A DNA stretch of 64,000 nt from Parachlamydiales bacterium (GCA_023265455.1 JAHFTQ010000004.1:1-64000), one strand, 5' to 3'; positions 26,578 to 35,832 are shown, counted from the first letter of the stretch. Translations and numbers: made by a program. The notes: generated by a model not told the origin, from the letters alone.

Positions 26578-28020
26578 ATGACTTTTTCCACGAATTCTTT
26601 TAAAATGGTCCCCATGAGAATCTGGGCAAATCCATTCAACGCTGTCAGTCATTACTTCCCTCTTAGCTGGGGCGGTAAAGCTGTGGTGGGTATGTGCGTG
26701 GTAGCCTGCCCCCTGATATTTTTTCTAGCTCAGCGTGTGAAGAGCTTGATTGGAAAAAATATTTTGAAAGACTTCAACGTGAGGTGGTATGTAGACGCTC
26801 CTATACCAATTCCCCACCCGGCTGAGATTCCCCCTAAGGAGGGCGTTTCATATCTTGGTGGTGAATTTCCAAGTGATATTCTTTGGGAAATTTTTAGACA
26901 CGGCTCACCAAATGCAGTTGGCAGGTTGTCGAAAACATGCAAACGATTTCATGTGTTTTTCAAAACAGACAAGGGAATTCGATTGATTATCCAGATAGCC
27001 ATTGATCCGTTGATTCGTAACTGTTCTATGGAATTTGGATCAGACGCCCAAGAGGCAACTGTGTCTAAAGTGTTTAGCATCATCTCCTCACTTCCGGCAG
27101 CTGTCGTATATCCCGAGATCAACGGACCGCTGATTCCTGACATGCAAAAATTATTCGGGGATTTAAAAAAAAACTTAGAACAATTGGCTTCTCCAAATTC
27201 TTTAGAACATAGGCTTATCAGGTTGCGGTTAGAGCGTGATCTTATCAGGTTGCAGTCGAAATACTATCGTTCTTGTGATACTGGATTAGATCAAAAATTT
27301 TACCGTAATCTCCCCAATGAATTACTCAGATACGATGATGCAACTCAGATCCAAGAGCTGAGTTACCGACATGGCTTAAACCAACTGACGGGGAGGGACT
27401 ATTTTAGGTTGGCTGATTTTTTCAAATTGAATTGGGGTATGAATGTTAAGGAACCCTTTAGATTTTTAACGGGCGTTTCAGGAGAATTTCTTGCAGATAT
27501 TCTTGAAGTGTATAGGACTCAAGTTGGCAGTCCGAGGCAACTGACTTGTGCTTTTTTCAAATTGAAAGATCGCAAGAATGCTAGTAAAAAACTGTGCATT
27601 TTTGGGGAGCATTACAAGCGACATTGTCATAAATGGTCAACAGAGGATCAAGCCGACAAGTTATGGCCGCTTCTTTTTCCAGCTATGCATTTAATCGGGT
27701 ATAAAGAACAGAGCGTTTCTGAAGGGTCACTCCTGATCAGCAAGCAGAAGATATTCTTGTGGATTCCTGAAAGCTTTTCGAGAGATGTTGAATTATTTAA
27801 AAAAGGCATGCGAAATTCAGTTTGGAATATCGATAATCCTGATCCGGTGTTTGGAATCTATACATGGCAGGATCTCTTTGCATTCATTCAGCACTTGAAA
27901 TTTCAAAAGGATTCACTTATCAGAGAGAGCATCAATGCCGGGGAGGTGGCCGAGCTCGAGGTACTCGAGGGAGGCTCCGCCGCCGGTAGAGACGTGGGTG
28001 AATTTGTCAGCAAGACTTAA
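26578..28020 (+). CDS. Second F-box-like membrane protein, candidate effector; C-terminus antisense to pgk
   Basis: A 480-residue protein. One hydrophobic segment lies at 33-53 (KAVVGMCVVACPLIFFLAQ). Residues about 94-130 read GGEFPSDILWEIFRHGSP and VGRLSKTCKRFHVFF, a degenerate but recognisable F-box. The rest is unrecognised. It has the same order (membrane segment, F-box, unknown C-terminus) as the protein at 12056-13483. The last 36 codons (27913-28020) lie on the opposite strand of the pgk 3' end and give a low-complexity tail (GEVAELEVLEGGSAAG). The original stop may have been lost by deletion. The start is uncertain: ATGs at 26605 and 26614 are alternatives. Confidence 0.65.
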   Translation: MTFSTNSFKMVPMRIWANPFNAVSHYFPLSWGGKAVVGMCVVACPLIFFLAQRVKSLIGKNILKDFNVRWYVDAPIPIPHPAEIPPKEGVSYLGGEFPSDILWEIFRHGSPNAVGRLSKTCKRFHVFFKTDKGIRLIIQIAIDPLIRNCSMEFGSDAQEATVSKVFSIISSLPAAVVYPEINGPLIPDMQKLFGDLKKNLEQLASPNSLEHRLIRLRLERDLIRLQSKYYRSCDTGLDQKFYRNLPNELLRYDDATQIQELSYRHGLNQLTGRDYFRLADFFKLNWGMNVKEPFRFLTGVSGEFLADILEVYRTQVGSPRQLTCAFFKLKDRKNASKKLCIFGEHYKRHCHKWSTEDQADKLWPLLFPAMHLIGYKEQSVSEGSLLISKQKIFLWIPESFSRDVELFKKGMRNSVWNIDNPDPVFGIYTWQDLFAFIQHLKFQKDSLIRESINAGEVAELEVLEGGSAAGRDVGEFVSKT

Positions 28021-29109
28021 GTTGTTGATGGCAGCGACTGAGTCGCCTCCGCCAACGACGGTAGTTGTAGAGAGTTGTGAAATAGCTTTGGCCATCTCGT
28101 GGGTTCCTCTCGCGAAGTGAGAAAATTCAAAAACCCCCATCGGGCCATTCCAAAAAAGAGTCGAGGCTTTCTGAAAATCTGCGGACCAGGCTTGAATCGT
28201 CTGAGGACCGATATCCATTCCCATCCATCCTGGAGGAATCCCTTCGGAAGTTGAAATGGTTTTGTAGGTGGCGTCGTTGCGAAATCCATCTGCGATAATG
28301 AGATCGAGGGGAAGGTGGAGGGCAATATTGCGAGATTTGCATTCGGCGAGGAGGTTTTGAGCTTCGAGAAGAGAGGTCTCTTCGAAGAGAGAGTTTCCAA
28401 TGTCAAGGCCTTGGGCTTTTAAAAAGGTGAAAGCCATTCCGCCGCCAATGTAGAGAGCATCGACTTTAGAGATGAGGGCTTTGAGGACGCCGATTTTAGA
28501 CGAGATTTTAGCTCCGCCGATCAGGACGAAAAAAGGGTGAGAAGGGTTTTCGAGAAGAGGCTTTAGGTGAGCGATCTCTTTTTGGATGAGAAATCCCATG
28601 GCGGCTTTGCCAGGAAAGTAACCTGCGATTTTGGCTGTGGAAGAGTGGGCGCGGTGGGCAGTTCCAAAAGCGTCGTTGACGTAAAAATCTCCGAGTTTGG
28701 CGAGCTCTTTTGCGAAATTCGGATCGGAAGAGGGATTTTCTTCAGCGGGATAGTACCGAACATTTTCTAAGAGGAGAACTTGGCCGCCTTTCAATTCAGA
28801 AGCCATTTTTTCAGTCTCTTTTCCGAGACAGTCAGGAGAAAATAAGACAGGAGCGGAGATGAGTTGGGAGAGTCTTTTTGCGCAGATGCCCAGTGAGAAC
28901 TGAACTTCACTTTTTGATTTAGGACGTCCCATGTGACTCATTAAAATGACGCCAGCGCCTTTTTGAAGTGCGTATTGAATGGTGGGCAAAGATTCTCGGA
29001 TGCGGGTGTCGTCGGCGATGGTGCCGTCTTTATTTAAGGGGACATTGAAGTCGACGCGAATGAGGACTTTTTTCCCATTGATGGGGAGATCTTGTAAAGT
29101 TAGTTTCAT
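27913..29109 (-). CDS. pgk: Phosphoglycerate kinase
   Basis: A 398-residue glycolytic enzyme interconverting 1,3-bisphosphoglycerate and 3-phosphoglycerate with ATP formation. It starts MKLTLQDLPINGKKVLIRVDFNVPL. Other blocks are ILMSHMGRPK, YVNDAFGTAHRAHSS, LIGGAKISSKIGVL, YIGGGMAFTFLKAQG and the C-terminal VVGGGDSVAAINN with STGGGASLEYLELG. A longer reading frame begins at 29223, but its first 38 residues overlap the upstream exonuclease gene and are basic junk; ATG 29109 overlaps that gene's stop as ATGA. The 3' end is overlapped by the F-box ORF. Confidence 0.97.
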   Translation of the reverse strand: MKLTLQDLPINGKKVLIRVDFNVPLNKDGTIADDTRIRESLPTIQYALQKGAGVILMSHMGRPKSKSEVQFSLGICAKRLSQLISAPVLFSPDCLGKETEKMASELKGGQVLLLENVRYYPAEENPSSDPNFAKELAKLGDFYVNDAFGTAHRAHSSTAKIAGYFPGKAAMGFLIQKEIAHLKPLLENPSHPFFVLIGGAKISSKIGVLKALISKVDALYIGGGMAFTFLKAQGLDIGNSLFEETSLLEAQNLLAECKSRNIALHLPLDLIIADGFRNDATYKTISTSEGIPPGWMGMDIGPQTIQAWSADFQKASTLFWNGPMGVFEFSHFARGTHEMAKAISQLSTTTVVGGGDSVAAINNLSLADKFTHVSTGGGASLEYLELGHLPGIDALSDK

Positions 29110-29855
29110 AGTTGTGAAAAGGGGTTGGCAGCTTCTAGAAAACGGTTTCCTTTTTTCCTTTTTTGGATCTCTGTTCTCACGGAAAAGATGAGATCTTGAT
29201 CGAAGTCGGCGTGAGAGACCCATTGGAGATATTCGAGGGGGAGTTCACCAAAGGGACGGCCTTTGTATTTGCCAAGAGGCATCGTTTTTAAGAGGATCGG
29301 TTTTTTAAGGCGTTCTAAGAGCTGTTCGATGGTTTTAAAACTTTGGGCCAAATACTTGAAGACGCTGATGTTGACAATGACGTCGTTCATGGCGCGGTGA
29401 GCCCCTTCGGGCTCAATATTAAAGTGCTCTCGCAGTTTTTCAAGAGAGTTAGTGGGGCTTTCTCCATAGAGGCGAGCTAGCCTGAGGGTATCAATAGTTG
29501 TGGTAGATGCAAAAGAGACGGGGAACTGATTTCGTTTGGCCGATTCTGCAAGGAAATTGAGGTCGAATTGAATCCCATGACCGATGATCGTATATTTATC
29601 GAGAAGTTTCATGATCTGAGGGAGAACTTCTTGGATCTTGGGCTGTCCTTCCACCATATTTTGAGAGATATGGTGAATGGCCATGGAGGTTTCGGAGATC
29701 TGGCATTCAGGATCGATGAGTGACTGGAAGGTTTCTAATGTCTCTGACAAGGTGAATTTGGCGACGGCGACTTCAATGATACGATCTGTCTTCGGATCAA
29801 GGCCAGTGGTTTCACAGTCTAGGCAAATGAAAGTCTCTTTACTGAGATTACCCAT
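29106..29855 (-). CDS. DnaQ-like 3'-5' exonuclease (DEDDh) with C-terminal DUF3820-like domain
   Basis: A 249-residue protein. The N-terminal exonuclease has FICLDCETTGLDPKTDRIIEVA (Asp/Glu), HGIQFDLNFLAE (Asp) and HRAMNDVIVN (His/Asp), a complete DEDDh site like the DNA polymerase III epsilon subunit. After about residue 190, PLGKYKGRPFGELPLEYLQWV fits the DUF3820-like domain that follows this nuclease in some bacteria. It may proofread or act as a repair nuclease; Chlamydia carries similar DnaQ paralogs. It is coupled to pgk (ATGA) and overlaps engB by 8 bases. Confidence 0.88.
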   Translation of the reverse strand: MGNLSKETFICLDCETTGLDPKTDRIIEVAVAKFTLSETLETFQSLIDPECQISETSMAIHHISQNMVEGQPKIQEVLPQIMKLLDKYTIIGHGIQFDLNFLAESAKRNQFPVSFASTTTIDTLRLARLYGESPTNSLEKLREHFNIEPEGAHRAMNDVIVNISVFKYLAQSFKTIEQLLERLKKPILLKTMPLGKYKGRPFGELPLEYLQWVSHADFDQDLIFSVRTEIQKRKKGNRFLEAANPFSQL

Positions 29856-30447
29856 AGAGAAGTTGATTCACCTGGGTGATTAAGTTGTGTCTGGATTTGG
29901 AATCTTTGATGGAATAATGGAGGACATGTTTTGTCGGTATGTGTTTCAAAGTTTTTTCCAGATTTTTTGCTCTATCGGACTCTTTAATTGTATCGGATTT
30001 GGTAAATATCAGCAAAAGGGGTTTTTGGTGGTGGTGGGCCCACTTTGCCAGGGCAATATCTTCTTCAGTCGGGAGCCGCCTGCTGTCAATGAGGAGAAGG
30101 ACTAGAGCCAAAGAACTTCGTTTTTCAAGGTAGTGATCGATAGCGGTGCTCCATAGAGCTTTGATCTCGTCAGGCCTTTTTGCATAGCCAAAGCCGGGGA
30201 GATCAACAATGATGAGCTGGTCGTCGACATCGAAATAGTTGATGGTATAGGTCTTGCCAGGCTCTGCGGAGACCTTCGCGAGTTTTTTGCGGTGGAGGAG
30301 ATGGTTGAGCAGCGATGACTTTCCCACATTAGAGCGGCCAGCGAGGGCAATCTCAGGTAAGATAGCGCCATTTTTACTTCGAAAAAGAGGAACATCTTCC
30401 AGGGTTGAAAGGAGATAGCGGGCTTGTTTGAAGGGGCAATGTTTCAT
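29848..30447 (-). CDS. engB: Ribosome biogenesis GTP-binding protein EngB (YsxC/YihA)
   Basis: A 199-residue TRAFAC GTPase needed for assembly of the 50S subunit. The G motifs are intact: G1 GRSNVGKSSLLNHLL near residue 33, switch I KTYTINYF, G3 VDLPGFGYAKR, G4 FTKSD and a G5-like HYSIKDSKS. The length is normal for the family. It overlaps tsaE by 4 bases upstream and the exonuclease gene by 8 bases downstream, so the run tsaE-engB-dnaQ-pgk is read as one operon. Confidence 0.94.
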   Translation of the reverse strand: MKHCPFKQARYLLSTLEDVPLFRSKNGAILPEIALAGRSNVGKSSLLNHLLHRKKLAKVSAEPGKTYTINYFDVDDQLIIVDLPGFGYAKRPDEIKALWSTAIDHYLEKRSSLALVLLLIDSRRLPTEEDIALAKWAHHHQKPLLLIFTKSDTIKESDRAKNLEKTLKHIPTKHVLHYSIKDSKSRHNLITQVNQLLYG

Positions 30448-30860
30448 GAGATGTGAATCTCTCGGCTGCCCTGTTCAAGATAGTCGATAACGACTTGGAT
30501 CGTATTTTCAGGGAGCTTTTCAGCAATTTTCTCGGCCCATTCGATGCAGCAGACTCCCTTTCCTAGATATTCGGAAAAACCGGCACTTTCAAATTGCTCA
30601 GCATTAGAGAGGCGGTAGAGATCAAAATGGTAGATAGGGTATTTTCCTTCATACAGTTGCATATAGGTAAACGTCGGGCTGGTGATTTCATGGGAGCTGC
30701 AGTTTGTTAGCGTGCTGATGACTCCTTTTAAAAAAGTGGTCTTGCCGCTGCCGAGATCGCCGAAGAAGGCTAACGTCTCATGTCCTTGGAGTGATGTTGC
30801 TAATTGAGCCCCGAGCTCTTCTGTTGCCTTGCTGGAAACAGAAACAAATTTACCCTTCAT
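30444..30860 (-). CDS. tsaE: tRNA threonylcarbamoyladenosine biosynthesis ATPase TsaE (YjeE)
   Basis: A 138-residue small ATPase that cycles the TsaB-TsaD complex making t6A37 on ANN-decoding tRNAs. Walker A is FFGDLGSGKTTFLKGVI. The rest of the family pattern follows: ITSPTFTYMQLYEGKYPIYHFDLYRL and GVCCIEWAEKI. The open frame extends upstream to 31025, but those 55 residues are the shifted shadow of the preceding gene; ATG 30860 overlaps that gene's stop by 11 bases and starts at the conserved domain. Confidence 0.92.
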   Translation of the reverse strand: MKGKFVSVSSKATEELGAQLATSLQGHETLAFFGDLGSGKTTFLKGVISTLTNCSSHEITSPTFTYMQLYEGKYPIYHFDLYRLSNAEQFESAGFSEYLGKGVCCIEWAEKIAEKLPENTIQVVIDYLEQGSREIHIS

Positions 30861-31575
30861 TTTCTTGAGCATCTTCGAGCCACTGATCCAAGTAAGGAGC
30901 AAGTTCTTCGATTTTCGATGCCGCTTCGACAAAAGAGGAGATTTTACTTTCTTCGAGTTGCTGTTGGATGAAAGAGAGAAAATGTTCTTCGATTTGGTAT
31001 CTGTTCTGATTAGGGACTTCGACAAGCTCTAAAGGTTTTAGCTGATTTTTTGTAAAATCTTCGATAACGGCGTGCTTTGAATTAAAAAGTTTACCTGTCA
31101 CAACGGATGAGAAAACGATCTTTGTGATCGGCTCTTTTCTTTTGACAATGTAATTTTTGATGACTTCGGCATCTTCTGAGACAAAAAATCTTTTCACTCT
31201 CAGACCGCCAGCTCTCTCGGTATTTTCAGGACATTTGGAGACCCAATCATAAATGGCATCTTGGGGATTAGGGTGAGTGTTGTCGCCAAAGACTTTCCCT
31301 GTGAATGGGCAGATATAAATTTTTTTAGTCTGCTCGTTGACACTTTGTTGCCCTACTTGGATTTTGATTTCAGTCTCTCTCCAAAGTTTGTTATCTTTTT
31401 CAAGTCGCTGAATCAGATCTTCTTGGCTTTGGTAAATCGTCTTTTCACGAGCAAAAAGGACAGGTCTAATGTTAAATTTTTTCTCTAAAAAGTAGAGGTA
31501 AGTCGTGATAAGATCGGCCTTTTTCACTCTCTTGAGGAACTTTAACACTTCATCTTTCAAATTTTCAGAGATCAT
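30850..31575 (-). CDS. Conserved chlamydial protein (DUF2709-like)
   Basis: A 241-residue soluble protein. It contains KIYICPFTGKVFGDNTHPNP (with a Cys) and KIVFSSVVTGKLFNSKHAVI, two related strands with a TGK turn, and an acidic C-terminal helix (LAPYLDQWLEDAQENEG). I believe this is the DUF2709-type family that sits next to yjeE and dnaQ in Chlamydia trachomatis; the same neighbours occur here, which supports the match. Function is unknown. It heads the operon and diverges from leucine dehydrogenase with about 130 bases between. Confidence 0.75.
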   Translation of the reverse strand: MISENLKDEVLKFLKRVKKADLITTYLYFLEKKFNIRPVLFAREKTIYQSQEDLIQRLEKDNKLWRETEIKIQVGQQSVNEQTKKIYICPFTGKVFGDNTHPNPQDAIYDWVSKCPENTERAGGLRVKRFFVSEDAEVIKNYIVKRKEPITKIVFSSVVTGKLFNSKHAVIEDFTKNQLKPLELVEVPNQNRYQIEEHFLSFIQQQLEESKISSFVEAASKIEELAPYLDQWLEDAQENEG

Positions 31576-31709
31576 CGTGTTTAACCCACTATGTTTTGAG
31601 GGGTAAGCTTATCCTAAAGAAGAGTTAATGCTCAATAGAGAAATGAGGCGGTTGCTAAGATCTTGATTTTGTGCTATGCTCTGACACCTATAAAGAAAGG
31701 TTTATTATC

Positions 31710-32816
31710 ATGAAGCGCACTGTTGAAGAGTCTTTAGTTTTAGAAGAAATCGCAGTTGAGGGATATGAAAAAGTTGTCGTGGCAACAGATGAAAGATCGG
31801 GTTTGAAAGCCATTATTTGCATTCATAACGCCTCTTTAGGTCCGACGTTGGGAGGAACCCGCATTTTTCCCTATCCTAATTTTGAAGCAGCTTTGACAGA
31901 TGCCAAGCGCCTCGCGCGTGGAATGACCTATAAATCAGCCATGGCCGAAGTCGGATTTGGCGGGGCTAAAAGTGTGATCATTTCTCATCCTAAGAATAAA
32001 AATAATGACATGCTGATGGCTTTTGCAGAGGCGGTCAATAGCCTGGGCGGACTCTATACGTGCGCTGAAGATTCGGGTTGTACGATTCAAGATGTCACCT
32101 TGATTGGGAAGCATACCCCCTATGTGGTGGGTCTTTCCCATGAAAAAAGTAGTGGCAACCCTTCCCATTTTACAGCTTGGGGAACTTTCCGAGGGATCCA
32201 GGCAGCTCTTCAGGCGCTAGATGGTTCAACTTCCCTGGAAGGAAAAACTGTCGCTATCCAAGGACTGGGGAGTGTGGGAGCCCTTTTGGCTGAGCACTTA
32301 TTTTGGCACGGGGCTCATCTCATTGTCAGCGATATCGACTGGGAAAAAACCGAAGCGATGGCCAAGAAATTTAATGCAGTTGCCTGTCCTTGTGAAGATA
32401 TTCTCTCCGTCGAGTGCGACGTTTTAGCTCCTTGTGCGATGGGGGGGATTATTAATTCTAAGACGATCCCTCAATTGCGCTGCAGGGCGATTGCCGGTTG
32501 TGCCAATAATCAACTATTGACCGATCAAGACGGTGATGAACTCAAAAAGCGTGGCATTCTCTACGCCCCTGATTTTGTCATCAATGCTGGAGGGCTCATC
32601 AATGTCAGTCAAGAGCTTGCGGAAGAAGGATACAATCCGAAGACAGCCCGTAAAAAAGTCGATAAACTCTATGATCAGCTGATGAGTCTTTTCGAGCTCG
32701 CCGAGAAAAAAAACTGTTCAACACATCACGCAGCCGTAGAACTGGCTGAGCACCGTATCAAGCACGGCATTGGCAAGAGAGAGACTCCTCCTCGGTACCA
32801 TCACTACAATGGATAA
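31710..32816 (+). CDS. ldh: Leucine dehydrogenase (Glu/Leu/Phe/Val dehydrogenase family)
   Basis: A 368-residue NAD-dependent amino-acid dehydrogenase that reversibly deaminates branched-chain amino acids. The substrate site includes GPTLGGTRIFPY and the catalytic-lysine stretch MTYKSAMAEVGFGGAKSVI. The Rossmann loop is IQGLGSVGALLAEHL. A later block, DFVINAGGLINVSQEL, is typical of leucine/valine dehydrogenases. ATG 31710 follows AAGAAAGG; a start 13 codons earlier lacks such a site. The last 8 bases overlap the argS start, so the two genes are translationally coupled. Confidence 0.92.
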   Translation: MKRTVEESLVLEEIAVEGYEKVVVATDERSGLKAIICIHNASLGPTLGGTRIFPYPNFEAALTDAKRLARGMTYKSAMAEVGFGGAKSVIISHPKNKNNDMLMAFAEAVNSLGGLYTCAEDSGCTIQDVTLIGKHTPYVVGLSHEKSSGNPSHFTAWGTFRGIQAALQALDGSTSLEGKTVAIQGLGSVGALLAEHLFWHGAHLIVSDIDWEKTEAMAKKFNAVACPCEDILSVECDVLAPCAMGGIINSKTIPQLRCRAIAGCANNQLLTDQDGDELKKRGILYAPDFVINAGGLINVSQELAEEGYNPKTARKKVDKLYDQLMSLFELAEKKNCSTHHAAVELAEHRIKHGIGKRETPPRYHHYNG

Positions 32817-34545
32817 CCTCATTGACCTGCTGCGAGAGCAAGCAAAACTTGCTCTCGCAGCTATCGGACAGCCTGCCCTTCCTGAAATCACCACGTCTAC
32901 GCAGGTGCAGTTTGGTCATTATCAATGCAATAATGCCCTCAAGTTAGCCAAAGAGCTCAAAGTCAGTCCCCGAGAAGTCGCCCAGCATATTGTGACAGCT
33001 TGGAAAGCCCAAAGTTCGATTCCCATGATTGCCAAGATGGAGATCGCAGGCCCTGGGTTCATTAATATTTTCTTAGATTCACAATTTCTATCTGATGAAA
33101 TGAATCGAGTGCTCCAGGACCCTCGTTTGGGAGTGCCTACTCCTAAAACTCGGCAGCGGATTATTGTCGAATTTTCTTCCCCCAATGTTGCAAAAGAGCT
33201 GCATGTGGGACATCTGCGTTCAACGATTATTGGAGACAGCCTCGCTCGCCTCTTTGAATTTTTAGGTCATGATGTCTTGCGCCTCAATCACATCGGCGAC
33301 TGGGGAACCCAGTTTGGCATGCTGATCACCTACATGCGGGAGCATGCTCCTGAAGTTTTAGAAGGGAAGCAAAAGACAGACCTGACATCGCTGATGCAGT
33401 GGTACCGCTCTGCTAAAAAAGTATTCGATGACGATCTTGAGTTTAAAAAACGGGCTCAACTTCAAGTTGTCAAGCTCCAAGGCGGGGACGAAGTCTCACT
33501 GGCTGCTTGGGAGATGATTTGCGAAATCTCTCGAAGAGCATTTCAAGAGATTTATCAGCTTCTCGATGTCAAAATTGTGGAAAGAGGAGAATCGTTTTAC
33601 AACCCCTTCCTCCCTAATACTGTTGCCGATCTTGAAAAACGGGGCATGATTACTCTTTCCGAAGGTGCCAAATGCATTTATCTCGAAGGTTTTGCAGGAA
33701 GAGATGACAAACCGCTTCCGATCATCATTCAAAAATCGGATGGGGGGTATAACTACGACACCACCGATATGGCAGCGCTCCGCCACCGGATTGAAGAGGA
33801 AAAAGCCGATCGGATCATCATTGTGACAGACGCTGGGCAAAGTCTTCATTTTCAGATGCTCTTTAAAGCGGCAGAAAAAGCTGGCTATCTCGATCCTCAC
33901 CTTGTCCGAGTCGATCATGTCCCCTTCGGTGTTGTTCTAGGCGCTGACGGTAAAAAATTTAAAACCCGCTCTGGCGACACTGAAAAACTGATCGATCTTC
34001 TTTTTGAAGCCGTCGATCAAGCTAAAAAAGTCCTTCAGGAAAGACTTCCTGAGCTTTCTGTGGCAGAGCTAGACCGTGCAGCGCAAATTTTGGGGGTTGA
34101 TGCTGTTAAGTATGCAGACCTTTCCTCTCACCGGATCAAAGATTATCTCTTTAGCTATGAGAAAATGCTCCGGTTTGAGGGCAATACGGCTCCATTTTTA
34201 CTCTACGCTTACGTGCGGATTCAGAGCATCAAGCGCAAAGTGGGCAAAGATCTTTCCAGGCTTAACCACGCCCGGATTATTTTAGAGCATCCGACAGAGA
34301 TCGATCTGGCGCTTCACCTCAGACAGTTTGGCGAGACCCTCGCTGCTGTCGCTGAAGAGCTCCTTCCTCACCGCCTTGCTGAATATCTCTACACCCTAGC
34401 AGAAAAGTTCCATGCCTTTTTCCGCGACTGCCGCGTTGAAGGATCTCCTCAAGAAGAGAGCCGCCTCTTGCTCTGTGAAACCGCAGGCCGCATCCTGCAT
34501 AAAGGACTCGACATCTTAGGCCTTAAAACCCTCGATAAGATGTAA
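32809..34545 (+). CDS. argS: Arginyl-tRNA synthetase
   Basis: A 578-residue class I aminoacyl-tRNA synthetase. The N-terminal tRNA-binding domain has FGHYQCNNALKLAKEL. The HIGH motif is FSSPNVAKELHVGHLRSTIIGD. GYNYDTTDMAALRHRI and VPFGVVLGADGKKFKTRSGD (the KMSKS-equivalent region, often degenerate in ArgS) follow, then the anticodon-binding end with RFEGNTAPFLLYAYVRIQSI. The start at 32809 overlaps the ldh stop; an earlier in-frame ATG lies wholly inside ldh. The 3' end overlaps the convergent ATPase gene by 30 bases. Confidence 0.97.
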   Translation: MDNLIDLLREQAKLALAAIGQPALPEITTSTQVQFGHYQCNNALKLAKELKVSPREVAQHIVTAWKAQSSIPMIAKMEIAGPGFINIFLDSQFLSDEMNRVLQDPRLGVPTPKTRQRIIVEFSSPNVAKELHVGHLRSTIIGDSLARLFEFLGHDVLRLNHIGDWGTQFGMLITYMREHAPEVLEGKQKTDLTSLMQWYRSAKKVFDDDLEFKKRAQLQVVKLQGGDEVSLAAWEMICEISRRAFQEIYQLLDVKIVERGESFYNPFLPNTVADLEKRGMITLSEGAKCIYLEGFAGRDDKPLPIIIQKSDGGYNYDTTDMAALRHRIEEEKADRIIIVTDAGQSLHFQMLFKAAEKAGYLDPHLVRVDHVPFGVVLGADGKKFKTRSGDTEKLIDLLFEAVDQAKKVLQERLPELSVAELDRAAQILGVDAVKYADLSSHRIKDYLFSYEKMLRFEGNTAPFLLYAYVRIQSIKRKVGKDLSRLNHARIILEHPTEIDLALHLRQFGETLAAVAEELLPHRLAEYLYTLAEKFHAFFRDCRVEGSPQEESRLLLCETAGRILHKGLDILGLKTLDKM

Positions 34546-35832
34546 CCTTGAAATCATATACAGGGGATAGTTGTAGATATTGCCGCCCTGTTTTAAGTTC
34601 ATGAGTGTTGCCCGGTTTAAAGTAGAAGGCGAATATTTTTCGTTGTAAACGAGAAGGCTCTTTTTTTTAGAATTTTCTCCCGCCTTGACTTCAAGGGGAC
34701 AAATTTGATGATCAGTTTCCAGCAGAAAATCAATTTCTGCTTCACCCGCACTGGCCCAATAGTAAAGGCCATGGTTTTGAGTGGCAACCAACTCTTGAGC
34801 GATAAAATTCTCAGTTAAGGCGCCTTTAAACTCAGTAAAAAGAAGGTTTCCCTCAATCACCGCATGAGAGGAGAGATGACTTTGGGCGCCTAGCAGCCCC
34901 ACATCAACTAAAAAGATTTTAAAGGTCTGAGAATCTGCGTAGGCGCTTAAAGGAAATTTAGGAGTTTCAGCCCAAAAGCTTTTGTGAATGAGGCCAGCGC
35001 CTATCAGCCACTCGATGGCATCTTCATAATCTCTCCCACGTGCGCTTTGTCGAATGGCTGAGAAGATAAATTTTTTATTTTCTTTAGCGAGCTGCCGATG
35101 GACTTGTTTCCAAACGGTTGTAATTTTCATGATTTCATGGGGAGGTGCATGTTTTGCAAAGTCTTTTTCATAGGCGCTCAAAATCTCTAATTGGATCTCT
35201 CGAACCATGTCCAAATTTGCATGTTTAGCATATTCAGCGACGACCTCGGGCATTCCCCCCACAAATAAATACAACTTCAATAGCTGAATGAGCTTTTCAT
35301 GTAGTGGTACAGGCAGAGGCTCATAGGAAGAATACTCTTCCAACAGTTTTCTGAGCGTACCCTGCTGGGTTGCTGACAAAAATTCGAAAAAGGTTAAAGG
35401 GTAAAGGTGTAAAAAATTAACTTTTCCTACAGGAAACCCTTTGGATCGAGCTATTTTTACTCCAAGAAGTGATCCAGCTCCCGCGATATGGTAATCACCG
35501 GCTTCTTCACAAAAGTATTTTAGGCTATTTAATGCTTGGGGGCATTCTTGAATTTCGTCAAAAATGATCAGGGTGTTCTCAGGCTCAATGGCCATTTCCG
35601 TGTGAATGCTTAAGGTTTTGATGAGCTCTTTTGGATCTAATGTTCCTTTGAAATAGGCAGCTAATTTTTCATCTTTTTCGAAGTTTAAGTAAGCGACTTT
35701 TTCGTACGACTTTTTGCCAAAGTGTTTCAAAGCAAAAGTCTTGCCCACCTGCCTAGCGCCATTCAATATTAAGGGCTTGCGTCGGTGAGACGTTTTCCAT
35801 GCCTCGAGCTTCTGGTAAATATCGCGTTCCAT
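34516..35832 (-). CDS. AAA ATPase with C-terminal DUF4143 domain, probably acquired
   Basis: A 438-residue protein of the AAA_14/DUF4143 group, patchily spread in bacteria and archaea and of uncertain role. Walker A is LNGARQVGKTFALKHFG near residue 22, and Walker B is TLIIFDEIQECPQALNSL. The C-terminal part has LFTEFKGALTENFIAQEL and YYWASAGEAEIDFLLE, the PD-(D/E)xK-like DUF4143 core with an ExK continuation (CPLEVKAG). Only the 3' end touches argS. The 5' side has paired hairpin repeats (35873-35935). The lack of operon partners and the repeats suggest transfer. Confidence 0.88.
   Translation of the reverse strand: MERDIYQKLEAWKTSHRRKPLILNGARQVGKTFALKHFGKKSYEKVAYLNFEKDEKLAAYFKGTLDPKELIKTLSIHTEMAIEPENTLIIFDEIQECPQALNSLKYFCEEAGDYHIAGAGSLLGVKIARSKGFPVGKVNFLHLYPLTFFEFLSATQQGTLRKLLEEYSSYEPLPVPLHEKLIQLLKLYLFVGGMPEVVAEYAKHANLDMVREIQLEILSAYEKDFAKHAPPHEIMKITTVWKQVHRQLAKENKKFIFSAIRQSARGRDYEDAIEWLIGAGLIHKSFWAETPKFPLSAYADSQTFKIFLVDVGLLGAQSHLSSHAVIEGNLLFTEFKGALTENFIAQELVATQNHGLYYWASAGEAEIDFLLETDHQICPLEVKAGENSKKKSLLVYNEKYSPSTLNRATLMNLKQGGNIYNYPLYMISRLHLIEGFKA

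Noticed and set aside
29110..29223. 38-residue N-terminal extension of Pgk
   Set aside because: It overlaps the exonuclease gene in another frame, is very basic and is absent from the Pgk family; ATG 29109 gives the normal start.
30861..31025. 55-residue N-terminal extension of TsaE
   Set aside because: It lies inside the DUF2709-like gene in a shifted frame and is Ser/Lys-rich; the TsaE domain begins at the later ATG.
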